Assembly (NCBI GenBank): GCA_001970855.1 | Contig: LSSN01004446.1 | Span: 1-13,980, forward strand | Direction of reading: 5' to 3' | Origin: Smittium culicis | Lineage: Eukaryota > Kickxellomycota > Harpellomycetes > Harpellales > Legeriomycetaceae | DNA length: 13,980 nucleotides | Part shown: positions 1-8,520 of the stretch, piece after piece | How the letters are laid out: the number at the start of each line of letters is the position of its first letter | Numbering within the stretch: position 1 is the first letter of the stretch | The notes under the pieces: model-generated | The model's database searches: none | What the model was told of the DNA's origin: nothing | Seen by the model: only the letters and a program-made list of their open reading frames with translations | Program-made: the position numbers and the translations under genes

Positions 1-101
1 CAATTGAATTAGCCTAAAATAAATACATCGCGTATAAAATCGCCTGATTAGTTGAAATATGTTCTAATAAAAGTTCGATAATATTTATTTTTTCCTATCT
101 T

Positions 102-300
102 TTAACCCTTTCAGGGCCGGTTGGCTTTTTTTGAACTGCCAAAAATGTCCAACCAAATTACAATCTATTAGATATACTATAAATGATAATAAGCTATTGG
201 CTGACAAATATTTTTATTCCAATAACAATTGAATAATATATGACCTATCCTATTATGTTTTTTAATTAAGTTTAAGTGTATTGGCTCAAGAAAGGGTTAA
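102..300 (+). mobile_element. TTAA-flanked MITE, subfamily B, copy 1
   Basis: The element is bounded by TTAA at 102-105 and 297-300. It begins CCCTTTCAGGGCCGGTTGGC and ends with GAAAGGG, so the outer 7 bp are inverted repeats. A second copy lies at 8016-8214, with the same left end, the same right-end block (AAGTTTAAG...) and the same length. Only the outermost CCCTTTC is shared with subfamily A. A TTAA duplication plus CCC-starting termini is characteristic of piggyBac-type transposition. It has no coding capacity, so any mobility would need a transposase supplied elsewhere. Confidence 0.8.
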
Positions 301-337
301 TATGGGGCCACACAACTTCAATATTCCCGACGTTATA

Positions 338-534
338 TTATCCCTTTCATGGGCAGCAGGCTATTTTAGACCTACAAAATATAACTAACTACACTCAGTT
401 AAAATTCCTTAATTCCGAGACCTTAAGAATTATCGGTTTATTATATTTTAGAAACAAATAATAAACTTTCTTATAAATCATGAACGAATCATAAAATTGA
501 TTTTTTTAAAGAGCGATGGACCGGAAAGGGTTAA
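338..534 (+). mobile_element. TTAA MITE, subfamily A, forward copy A1
   Basis: This copy is nearly full length. The left end is TTAT (decayed TTAA) then CCCTTTCATGGGCAGCAGGC; the right end is GGACCGGAAAGGG followed by TTAA at 531-534. Internal blocks match the family: ATATAACTAACTACACTC, AATTCCGAGACCTTAAGAAT, AAATCATGAACGAATC. 'Forward' here means that the end carrying the GCGGTAGAC-like block is on the left. A short frame at 276-461 is fortuitous and runs out of the subfamily B element into this one. Confidence 0.8.
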
Positions 535-703
535 AAAATATTATTTAATGATTCGCTAATGACTCACTGTTAACTTTATTGTTTGCTGTCATTCTTCAAA
601 AAAACCAGTAATTAATCGAGTCTCGGAGTTATATCATCTTTACTGAATCTGGTTTGCTAGGTTTTGTGGATCAAGAGTGGTCTACCGCCGGTGAATAGGT
701 TAA
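535..703 (-). mobile_element. TTAA MITE, subfamily A, reverse truncated copy A2
   Basis: Read on the minus strand, this gives TTAACCTATTCACCGGCGGTAG and then the family's internal blocks, including AACTCCGAGACTCGA. It stops without the last 20 or so bases of the element. Its right boundary TTAA (700-703) is the left boundary of the next element, and its left side abuts the TTAA of copy A1. A2 and A3 therefore lie head-to-head, with the GCGGTAGAC ends facing each other. Confidence 0.7.
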
Positions 704-896
704 CCCCTTCCCGCGCGGTAGACTATTTTTGGATGACCAAATATAGCCAACCGCGTTCAATGAAAATCAATTAATTCCGAGGCCTAAAGATATATTGGTA
801 TAATTCAAAATAAAAGCGAATAATAAAGAATCTTATAAATGACTATCGAATCAATAAATTCGATTTTTTAAAGAGTGTTGGATGGGAAAGGGTTAA
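700..896 (+). mobile_element. TTAA MITE, subfamily A, forward copy A3
   Basis: This is a full-length copy. TTAA at 700-703 is followed by CCCCTTCCCGCGCGGTAGAC, and the right end is GGATGGGAAAGGG plus TTAA at 893-896. The internal order matches the other copies: ATATAGCCAAC, AATTCCGAGGCCTAAAG, then AAATGACTATCGAATC. The length, 197 bp including both TTAA sites, is the modal length of the family in this window. Confidence 0.85.
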
Positions 897-1409
<513 letters not shown>

Positions 1410-1476
1410 TTGGTCTAAAGAAATTAAAAGTTCAATGCTATTTATTATTAGACTATAACCCCTTAAGTAGGTTTCA

Positions 1477-1659
1477 TTAACCACAAACCATTCCTTTTCA
1501 ACACTCTTTTAAAAAAATCAATTTTAAGCAAGTTTGTTGTTTAATTTTTATTAACAGAATACCACTATTTCTAAAGGTTTCGGAATTAAAGTATAATATT
1601 CGAATACATTTGGCTATAACTCGAGGATAAAAACGGTCTACTTCCCGTTTAAGGGTTAA
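1477..1659 (-). mobile_element. TTAA MITE, subfamily A, reverse copy A4
   Basis: TTAA at 1477-1480 is followed by a decayed terminus, then TTTTCAACACTC, the block that normally follows CCCGTCC. The right side reads GGTCTACTTCCCGTTTAAGGG plus TTAA at 1656-1659. The middle holds a diverged CGGAATTAAAGTA block. The copy is more degraded than A3 or A5, about 183 bp, and is the last family member before the 3.3 kb AT-rich region. Confidence 0.65.
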
Positions 1660-4150
1660 AGAGTGGAAAATTTTAGATCGCTAAAATTATATCTTATTTT
1701 TTAATATTTTTAAAGTTTCAATAAATTATATAGTATGAAAATTGATTTTTTCTGAATTTAACTGATAAAATTTTATACCTGAAACAACATAGATATGCAC
1801 CAGATAAATTAGAATTTTTATTTTAGTTAAATCTTTCTATAAATTTTATGAGCTATTTGTGAAAAGAATACAAGGTCATTAGACTATATTTGTTTTTATT
1901 GATAAAAAAAATGTCATTATGTGGCTAATAAATTTAATTTCTAAACATCTCAAAAGTTCAAAATATTTTTCTGTGGAAAAACGAAAAGATAAAATAATAA
2001 GCTTATAATTATTTAAAGAATATAGAATTAGCCATAAAGGTATAAATTGCTCTTTAATAGTTGTACAAATGATAACTTATGGAATATTATTATAATTTTT
2101 AAAATATTTATATAATTTCTAAGCTTTTAAAATTTATTGAATTAATATAAACTGACTTATATTATAAAATATTAGAAATTTAAATATTTATAATATCATT
2201 TTATATTTATTATTATTAAAAATTGTACATTGAATAATAAATCATACAGTAATAAATATTAATGAAATTATAGGTCATTAAATAAAAAGTTATTCAAAGA
2301 AATAACTATAATAAATACATCAGATTAAATGAAACATCTCATATCGAGTCCGTAAATATTATATATTATTTATTCTTATAGACTTTGGTATATTAAATTT
2401 AAACTCATTAATAACTATAAAATTTAAAAATTGTAAAAGTTTCTTATATTCTCATATTTACTTCCTACCAATAAAATTATAAATAAAAACAGATATCAAA
2501 TCTATTGAATTTATGAAAATATTAGTGTCGAAAAAATTCATATTAATATGAATAGAATTATTTTTTTAGCTATAAATATAAAATAATTTTAGAAGTTTAA
2601 TAATCACAATAAATATAATTCCAATTAATCAATTTTTATTAATTTATTTATGGATTAAAATTTTATCATCTGTAATGTGATAGGATAAATAACACGGATG
2701 TTGATATATTCATAAGAATTCTCGTATTTTTAGCTTTACTTTTTTGTTAGAAGATATTATATCAAATAATATTATTTTCTGTATGAAATAATCAAGTATA
2801 TAAAGCATTATTTTGATTTAAACACTTTTGTAAAAAAAATTCTATAAGCTTTTGTTGATATGTATTAAATAATTACTATACAAGAATTTTTTTCACCACG
2901 CCTAGGTTGAAAATTTATCATTATATTACAAATCATAAAATCAAATACAGATATACCACTTGTTAGAAATTTTTTAATAGGGACTATTTTGAATTATAAA
3001 TATTTTAGTAATACAAAATTTTATCTGTGATATATAAATTAAAATTAATACTGATGATCCAAAATTTAAGTTCATGGCTATAAAAATTATTTTTCATTCT
3101 TATTTAAAATATTACTATTCGTGATTTTTTTTAATCTCCGAGTTTCAAGTAACGTAATATAAATTTGTGATTTTATATAAAATATTAATTAATATATAAA
3201 ACCTCAAATTTCTTGCTCATTTTATTTAATGCCTATTTTTACTTATAATTTTCAAGTTTTTGAGGATAAGATCAACTTTAAAGTTTAAATATGAGAAATT
3301 TTTGGCAAATGTATCTATTTTTTAAAATTTTATTTACAATATTGAGATAAATTTTTATCCGGAGATATTTAAAAAAATTAAATCTTAGATACTTTTTCGC
3401 CATATAATTAGTTATAAAAATTTAAATTGAGCCTATATACATAAATAACTATAATTAAAATAATAAATAGTATATCGTGTTTTGAAATATCTCGAAGAAA
3501 TTTTAAAGTGGAATTATTATTATCGATTCGTAGTATTAATTACCAACAGTGATTTTAATTAAAGTCAAGGTTATGATTTAAAATCATAAAATCGATTTAT
3601 AAAAGTATTATATAATTTTTTTTACAGCAAAAAAATTTTATTTAAAGTTATAATAGTTCATTAAATATAGGTAATATTTTTTTATGATATTTTTATTTAT
3701 ATAAAAATAAAAATACATAATTTAATATTTTTTATATATTTATATAAATATAATAGTTTTTATAATTGGATAAATTGTTTTATGAATGGTTTATTCGAAT
3801 ATTATTTCGTTTAATTATACTATTTCCAATGAATTAATTTTATTAATAAAATTATATAATTTTAAATTTTAAATTTATAAATAATAGAAATAATTTATTT
3901 AATAATTTAATTTTTTCATTTCATTTCATTTTTATATTTCAATAAATATTCATTTGTAAACTTATTTCGAGAAGAGTGACTTTTATAGCAAGTTTTCCCT
4001 AATAGTAGCATTACTTTTTTTTTTTTTTAATTTTTGATTAGAAAAGTTCATCAAATGGTTTATCTGATACAACCATCAAATTTACCAAATTTAAATAAGC
4101 AAATATAATTTATAAGAAAAAAATTTCCACTTACCGTAAGGATATTCCAT
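1660..4150. other. Extremely AT-rich gene-free region
   Basis: I find no coding frame with recognisable protein features, no RNA gene and no copy of the MITE family. The composition is markedly more AT-rich than the flanks, with many TATAAA, AATAAA and poly-T runs. Two minor structures stand out: a perfect 19 bp palindrome with a single-base centre (TTATGATTT-A-AAATCATAA, 3571-3589), and a short block beginning TAGGGACTATTT near 2978 that recurs near 4548. Small TTTCA repeats lie near 3914-3928. Whether the region is decayed transposon sequence, heterochromatin or simple AT drift cannot be settled by eye. Confidence 0.6.
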
Positions 4151-4215
4151 ATAGTATAGTATAGTATAGTATAGTATAGTATAGTATAGTATAGTATAGT
4201 ATAGTATAGTATAGT
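4151..4215 (+). repeat. (ATAGT)13 perfect pentanucleotide tandem repeat
   Basis: Thirteen exact copies of ATAGT occupy 65 bp, followed by a partial unit (ATA) and then ordinary AT-rich sequence. There is no coding frame across it. Such a homogeneous array suggests recent expansion by slippage. It is the only pentamer array of this size in the window; a four-unit CGTTT array lies at 10355-10374. Confidence 0.97.
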
Positions 4216-4944
4216 ATAATTATATATTTATAATATCGAGGATTAATATTTATTAGACGTTAAATCAATATTTATGACTCAATACTTTCTTATTATCCAA
4301 TTTAAGAGAAAATAAGATTTTATACAAAATTCTCAATTAATCTTTTATTATTTAGTTTTATACTATTTTTAGTTTAGATTTTTAAAAATTTTATCTATCA
4401 TTAAATCACTGCTTTTAAAGCGTTGGTAAGATTAATTCTTAATTAACAAGATTTTTATAGCGAAATAATTTAAAAATAATTTTTTGTAAAGCATTAAAGT
4501 AGTATAGTCTACTATTAATTTTTTTAATTAGCTTTTGTAAATTTATTAGGGACTATTTCGATTACAATAAATCTTTGAATTTTTTTATTACTGTATATAA
4601 ATTAATTATTTTAATGTAAGGCGTTTTATTAAATGTAATGAATATAATCTTAAATAGCTGCCAAATTGCTATAGCCTATGTTTATCTTTAAAAATTTTTA
4701 TTACTATAAAAAATAGGTGTTATTTTTATTTTAATACTCTTTATTTAATAATAATTTTATTAAGATTTTTTTATCTATAAAAGTTTATTATCTATTCAAT
4801 GAAGTATTATTTAAAAAGTATACTTATTAATTTATAAGTGATTTATAATGAATTTTCTTTTATTTCATATTAAAAAATGCAGGTTTATGCTTTAGTGAGG
4901 ATGGATATAAAAATTCTATTTATCGAGCGCATTAATTTATACTT
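4216..4944. other. Gene-free AT-rich spacer
   Basis: This continues the AT-rich region after the ATAGT array. I see no gene, RNA or MITE copy. The block starting near 4548 (TAGGGACTATTTCG) resembles 2978-3045, with TATATAAATTAA about 50 bp further on in both places. Confidence 0.55.
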
Positions 4945-5142
4945 TTAACCCTTTCCCACGCAGTAGACTATTTTTGATCTACAAAATATAGCCAACAACG
5001 TTCAATTAAAATACTTTAATTCCGAGGCCTTAAGAATTATTGGTATAATGCAAAATAAAAGCAAATAATTAATTTGCTTATAAATCATAAACGAATCAAA
5101 AAATTGATTTTTTTTAAAGAGTGTAGGACGGGAAAGGGTTAA
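4945..5142 (+). mobile_element. TTAA MITE, subfamily A, forward copy A5
   Basis: This is an intact-looking copy. TTAA at 4945-4948, then CCCTTTCCCACGCAGTAGAC; right end AGGACGGGAAAGGG and TTAA at 5139-5142. The internal blocks are ATATAGCCAAC, AATTCCGAGGCCTTAAGAAT and AAATCATAAACGAATC. The AGGCCTTAAG block is important because it carries an internal TTAA, the site used by a nested insertion in another copy (see 8476-9059). Confidence 0.88.
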
Positions 5143-5367
5143 AGAAAAAATATAATTTTTTTTCCGTGAAAGAGCTGGGCAAGTTTGGAAATGTCTAAAA
5201 AATAATTATTTATTACAATTCGATGAATTTATTTTATAAGAATAGTTATTCGCTAGCAATTTCAAAGATATTTTCTTACTCGCTATAAGATTATTTTAAG
5301 CCAATGATTTTATTATATTTTAGTGTATATAAGTTTTTATAGTTTGCAGTTGGCAAACTAATTTGTA

Positions 5368-5563
5368 TTAACCCTTTCCCGGGCGGTAGACTATTTTTGA
5401 TCCGAAACATATAGCCAATTGTGTTTAATTAAAATACTTAAGCTCCAAGATCTTAATGTTTATTGGTTTTTTATTGAATAGCAGCAAATGATAAATTTAC
5501 TATAAATCATAAACGAATCATAAATTTAATTTTTTTTAAGAGTGATGGACGGGAAAGGGTTAA
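5368..5563 (+). mobile_element. TTAA MITE, subfamily A, forward copy A6
   Basis: TTAA at 5368-5371, then CCCTTTCCCGGGCGGTAGAC; right end TGGACGGGAAAGGG and TTAA at 5560-5563. The interior has ATATAGCCAATTGTG and AAATCATAAACGAATC. It ends about 140 bp before the TATA-containing block upstream of the MsrB gene, so it lies in or near that gene's promoter region. Confidence 0.88.
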
Positions 5564-5700
5564 AACAATTTCTACCCCGTTTGAGACGGTCTATTATCAA
5601 TGGCAACTCAAATCTCCTTGGCTTTTCACTCTTTAGTAGTCCCGAGTGAATTCTATTGGCGGAATTTTTAGGAGAAATAGGATTATTGAAGCATAAAAAA

Positions 5701-5774
5701 TGATTAAAATGCCAGTCAAAATTTATGTATAAATTCAGCTTTGGTGCGCAGCCAGTGAGTAAATAAGTTTCAGA
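5701..5774 (+). promoter_or_regulatory. Putative core promoter block of the MsrB gene, with TATA-like box
   Basis: TATAAATT at 5728-5735 lies about 140 bp upstream of the first MsrB ATG. It sits in a block, TGATTAA..CCAGTCAA..TTTATnTATAAATTCA..CAGTnAGTAA, that recurs upstream of the transporter gene at 10024-10104. Similarity fades on both sides of the block. The position and TATA content fit a core promoter; a small dispersed repeat is the alternative. Further down, a run of 13 A at 5840-5852 lies in the presumed 5' UTR, 24 nt before the ATG. Confidence 0.4.
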
Positions 5775-5876
5775 AACAGAAGAGCGCTTTTTTAACCAAA
5801 AAAAAGCTGGTCATATCTATATTAGTAATAAACTCTGAGAAAAAAAAAAAAACTGTATTGGTAAACCCAAAATATC

Positions 5877-6377
5877 ATGTGGGCTCTAGCTTTCCAAAGA
5901 CATATAAAGGCCCAACAAGCCATCTCAGGGATAAAATTTTTCAATAAGAGTTTGTACATTACAAAGATTTTAAAAGCCAACATGAGCGTAAATAAGACAG
6001 AAGATGAATGGAGGGCTGTTCTAAGCCCTGAACAATTTAAAGTCCTCAGACAAAAGGGAACTGAGCGCCCGTTCGTTGGAAAGTATACAAATAAGACCGA
6101 CGAAGGGACCTATAACTGCGCCGGATGTGATACACCATTGTATAAATCTACAACCAAATTTAAAACATCTTGTGGATGGCCGTCTTTCTTCGATTCTATT
6201 CCTGGTGCAATTGTGCGTCACGAAGATAATAGTCTGTTCATGAAAAGAACCGAAATAGTCTGTGCTAATTGTGGAGGTCATTTGGGACATGTGTTTAAGG
6301 GTGAAGGATATAAAGTACCAACTGACGAGAGACACTGCGTAAACAGTATCAGTCTAAATTTTAAAGATGGAAAATAA
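5877..6377 (+). CDS. msrB: Peptide-methionine (R)-S-oxide reductase MsrB, probable mitochondrial form
   Basis: A single-exon, 166-residue protein of the SelR/MsrB family, which reduces methionine-R-sulfoxide in proteins back to methionine, normally using thioredoxin. Residues 42-166 cover the whole domain. Two CxxC pairs (C81/C84 and C129/C132) match the structural zinc site. CGWPSF at 99-104 is the family signature; C99 is placed like the resolving cysteine of two-cysteine MsrBs. RHCVNSISLNF at 152-162 holds the presumed catalytic C154. No selenocysteine is implied. Residues 1-41 contain several K/R and no acidic residue, as expected of a mitochondrial presequence. A second ATG at 5982 (residue 36), also with A at -3, would give a 131-residue protein starting just before the domain, so one gene could serve two compartments. 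The family is certain from the motifs; localisation is inference. The 3' side converges on the NDUFB3 gene. Confidence 0.96.
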   Translation: MWALAFQRHIKAQQAISGIKFFNKSLYITKILKANMSVNKTEDEWRAVLSPEQFKVLRQKGTERPFVGKYTNKTDEGTYNCAGCDTPLYKSTTKFKTSCGWPSFFDSIPGAIVRHEDNSLFMKRTEIVCANCGGHLGHVFKGEGYKVPTDERHCVNSISLNFKDGK

Positions 6378-6637
6378 ACTGCCGAACTCGTACCAGTCTT
6401 TTCCCCACATTAATGCTTATTAAATAGCTTTCTCCTTTATTAAAAAGTTTTTTTTTTCTCGATTGTTTTTTAGCTCACTGTTCTAAATTCTAAAATAAAT
6501 ACCTAGAGATAAAATCGTTTATTTAGAAAAGCAATTTTTCGATGTTGAAGGATTTGTTTATTTAAAATAGGTGTTTGTAATCTTTTTATTTAAGTAATTT
6601 TAGCGCTAAACAAAACAAAGTACTAAAATGTTTGATA
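6378..6637. other. Convergent 3' intergenic region between MsrB and NDUFB3
   Basis: The 260 bp between the two stop codons must hold both transcript ends. AATAAA-type signals occur on the plus strand (the MsrB stop itself lies in AATAAA; another is AAATAAATACC near 6493). TTTATT, their complement, is repeated around 6517-6560 for the opposite transcript. A T-run near 6446 follows. No other gene is visible. Confidence 0.5.
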
Positions 6638-6829
6638 CTAGTGTTTATCAGGGTAAAAGTGATCATATACGCAATATATGGTGAATGCAACGGTGGCTAT
6701 TCCAAAACCAGGTGCAATGTTTCTTAAGGCGGATCTTGTTGAAAAGATTGGGTGTTTTCTCCAAGCGTTTCGGCGCTCCCAAGGATCGTAAGTTGGGTCG
6801 AATGATTTAGGATTAGTCTTTGGATCCAT
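6638..6829 (-). CDS. NDUFB3: NADH:ubiquinone oxidoreductase B12 subunit (NDUFB3), complex I accessory
   Basis: A 63-residue protein counted from the ATG at 6829-6827. It is an accessory subunit of the membrane arm of mitochondrial complex I; the family has no catalytic role. The key signature is DPWERRNAWR (15-24), then HPIFS (26-30), and one membrane segment NIAPGFGIATVAFTIYCVYD (37-56) with a short charged tail. The length suits this small family. The reading frame stays open further upstream, but the next in-frame codon able to start is only a TTG at 6877-6875, and no in-frame ATG precedes the stop at 6913-6911. Either Met at 6829 is the start, or a short intron (6832-6884) joins a tiny first exon at 6885-6894, giving MKV + DMDPK... 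and 66 residues. Family assignment is from remembered motif shape and is fairly secure. Both gene ends are AT-rich. Confidence 0.82.
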   Translation of the reverse strand: MDPKTNPKSFDPTYDPWERRNAWRKHPIFSTRSALRNIAPGFGIATVAFTIYCVYDHFYPDKH

Positions 6830-6831
6830 GT

Positions 6832-6884
6832 CTACTGATTTTATTTGATTAGTATACTCCTGTTTTTTAATAACCAAGTTATAC
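6832..6884 (-). other. Candidate 53-nt intron at the start of the NDUFB3 gene
   Basis: On the minus strand, an upstream ATG (6894-6892) starts ATGAAAGTAG and is followed by a donor GTATAAC. The branch-like TACTAAT (6854-6848) and acceptor CAGTAG (ending 6832) follow. Removing this segment joins ATG AAA GTA G to AC ATG GAT, exactly in frame. The branch-to-acceptor distance (about 16 nt) resembles that in intron 1 of the transporter gene (18 nt). The donor is weaker than GTAAGT. The alternative is simple initiation at 6829. Confidence 0.45.
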
Positions 6885-6913
6885 CTACTTTCATATATCC
6901 CACCGCTTGTTCA

Positions 6914-7310
6914 ACCAAATTTTATTAAGATTGTTATCAATCTTTGAAGGCAAAATACATGATTTTCCAAATAGCTATGGTGAAATAATTGGTTCAATTA
7001 AGCTCAATCTGTAATTAAAAAAAAATTAGCCTGTTGCAAATTACCAACGGATAGCTAATATTATACATTTATTGGCTTTTTCTTTATTTTGTCTATTGGA
7101 GACTTTTGACCATTTATCAATCATTTCATCGCCAGTTATCTATACTACTTTACACCCATGAGAGCATTATTTATTTGCTAAAACTAGCTAGCTAAATATA
7201 TTCTAATTAATTTAATTATGAATAGTGCTAAATTATTGGCTTAACTATAATGAGTAGCAAATTGCTGGCCTGCATACTTAAGCTGGCAGACCAAGTATCG
7301 GGGAGTTTTT
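6914..7310. other. Intergenic region upstream of NDUFB3
   Basis: This must contain the NDUFB3 promoter (minus strand), but no clear TATA box or known site stands out. A short imperfect inverted pair (GCTGGCCTGC and GCTGGCAGACC) lies near 7263-7292, next to the following MITE. No gene is seen; a minus-strand frame at 7228-7452 runs through a MITE and is fortuitous. Confidence 0.5.
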
Positions 7311-7505
7311 TTTGCACTTTTCCGTCCAAAAATTCTATAAAAATCAATTTACTGATTCGTTTATGATTTAAAAGTAAATTAATTATTTGCTGACTAATAG
7401 CATATACCAATAAATGATTGAGCCTCGGGATTGTGTTATTTTTATTGATCACAGTTAACTATATTTTGTAGGTCAAAGATTGTCAACCACCAGTGAAAGG
7501 GTAAA
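7311..7505 (-). mobile_element. TTAA MITE, subfamily A, reverse copy A7
   Basis: The left end is TTTG (decayed TTAA) and CACTTTTCCGTCC, followed by GATTCGTTTATGATTTA and GAGCCTCGGGATT. The right end is CAGTGAAAGGG plus TAAA (7502-7505). Both flanking sites are mutated, suggesting an older copy, although the interior is well conserved. Confidence 0.75.
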
Positions 7506-7562
7506 CAATTGCAGCTTTGCTGTAGACTTTGAAGAAAAATAGTTACTAATTGGATTTCTTTG

Positions 7563-7666
7563 GAGCACCAATAAATCGATGAAATTCAGAAATATTCTGC
7601 TTGTGCGAAAATTTTTTGGTTAGTTTTGGTAGTTAAACGATAGCCAGCTGTATATGAAAGAGTTAG
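7563..7666 (-). mobile_element. Degraded subfamily A relic ending at TTAG
   Basis: The segment TTTGGTAGTTAAACGATAGC followed by ATGAAAGAGTTAG (7625-7666) aligns with the right end of reverse family members, where the usual text is TTTGGTAGATC...TAGCCTAC...TGAAAGGGTTAA. Upstream, CACCAATAAAT (7567) weakly matches the middle. The left third is absent or unrecognisable. Confidence 0.4.
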
Positions 7667-7822
7667 CTAAATGGAATATTCTTTATGTAGAGAGCAATTT
7701 TAGGCACATAGAGTTACAGTATATAAAATTCCATTTAAATTAATACCCAAAAAATATTATCTTTTTTTTAACAAATAATATTTACAAATAGGTTTGAAGA
7801 ACTAAAAAAATTGAAATGCCTT

Positions 7823-8019
7823 TTAACCCTTTCCCAACCAACACTCTTAAAAAAAATCAAATTTTTTATTTGTTTATGATTTATAAGTAAATTTATTATT
7901 GACATTTGTAATACAGCAAACGAATATTTCCTAAGGCCTCGGAATTAAGTTATTTTTACTCAATCCAGTTGGCTAGATTTGGTAGATCAAAAGTAGCCTA
8001 CTGCCCGTGAAAGGGTTAG
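7823..8019 (-). mobile_element. TTAA MITE, subfamily A, reverse copy A8
   Basis: Left end TTAA (7823-7826) CCCTTTCCCAACCAACACTC; right end TAGCCTACTGCCCGTGAAAGGG and TTAG (8016-8019). It is full length at 197 bp. Its right target site is shared with the adjoining subfamily B element, so the two lie tail-to-head with only four bases between their cores. Confidence 0.85.
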
Positions 8020-8214
8020 CCCTTTCAGGGCCGGTTGGCCTTTTTTGAACTACCAAAAATATCCAACCAAACGACAGAATGATAAATAAATATTTTATAA
8101 TAATAAATTACTGGCTGATAAATTTTAAATATCGAATAATAAATCAATATAATATGGATTATTCAATTAAAAATTTTAAATAAGTTTAAGAGTGCTTGCC
8201 CAGGAATGGGTTAA
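8016..8214 (+). mobile_element. TTAA-flanked MITE, subfamily B, copy 2
   Basis: TTAG at 8016-8019, then CCCTTTCAGGGCCGGTTGGC, as in copy 1; right end AAGAGTGCTTGCCCAGGAATGGG and TTAA at 8211-8214. The length (199 bp with flanks) equals that of copy 1. Both of its flanking sites are also flanking sites of subfamily A elements, so A and B elements have used the same kind of target. Confidence 0.82.
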
Positions 8215-8372
8215 CCCCTTCCTGTCCAACACTTTTTACAAAACCGAACATATTAATTCGTTTATGATTTATAAGGAAAATAATTATTTGCTGCTATTAT
8301 ACAGCATACCAATAAATGATTGATTCTTGAAAATAAAGTGCTAAAATTGAATCTAGCAAATTATACTCTATT
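8211..8372 (-). mobile_element. TTAA MITE, subfamily A, reverse copy A9, right end missing
   Basis: TTAA (8211-8214) CCCCTTCCTGTCCAACACTT, then ATTCGTTTATGATTTATAAG and AATAAATGATTGATTC, to GAATCTAGCAAATTATACTC. The terminal 40 or so bases with the GCGGTAGAC block are missing. It is followed directly by a forward fragment that lacks the same end, so the pair looks like a head-to-head dimer with the junction deleted. Confidence 0.7.
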
Positions 8373-8479
8373 TTTTAATATAATTCCGAGGCTCAATCAT
8401 TTGTTGGCGTAATATAGTTTTTAATTAGGTAATAAATTTACTAGTAAAAAATTAACGAATCGTTATATAGATTTTTTAA
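8373..8479 (+). mobile_element. Subfamily A forward fragment A10, left end missing
   Basis: It starts within the family at AATTCCGAGGCTCAATCATT and continues through AAAAATTAACGAATCG to GATTTTTTAA. It stops at the TTAA (8476-8479) that begins the next element. Family members normally have TTTTTTAAAGAGTG at this point, so the next element probably inserted into this internal TTAA; the expected right-hand remainder of A10 is not found downstream. Confidence 0.6.
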
Positions 8480-8520
8480 CCCCTTCCCGCGCGGTAGATT
8501 GTTTTTGAGCTGCGTAATAT

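Noticed and set aside
276..461. Plus-strand frame of 61 codons near the window start
   Set aside because: It runs from the end of one MITE into the next and shows no protein features.
5561..5625. Another MITE copy after A6
   Set aside because: ACCCCG...ACGGTCTATTATC is suggestive, but no further family blocks follow in order.
5655..5672. Second copy of element X
   Set aside because: GGCGGAATTTTT matches only about 12 bases of the X terminus.
6021..6335. 104-codon minus-strand frame
   Set aside because: It is antisense to MsrB, whose zinc, signature and catalytic motifs are unmistakable; the antisense frame resembles nothing.
6830..6877. Extending NDUFB3 upstream to codon 6877
   Set aside because: The codon there is TTG, not ATG; the extension has the low-complexity look of an intron and contains branch and acceptor signals.
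7228..7452. Minus-strand frame in the 7.3 kb region
   Set aside because: It lies across MITE copy A7 and its sequence is that of the repeat.
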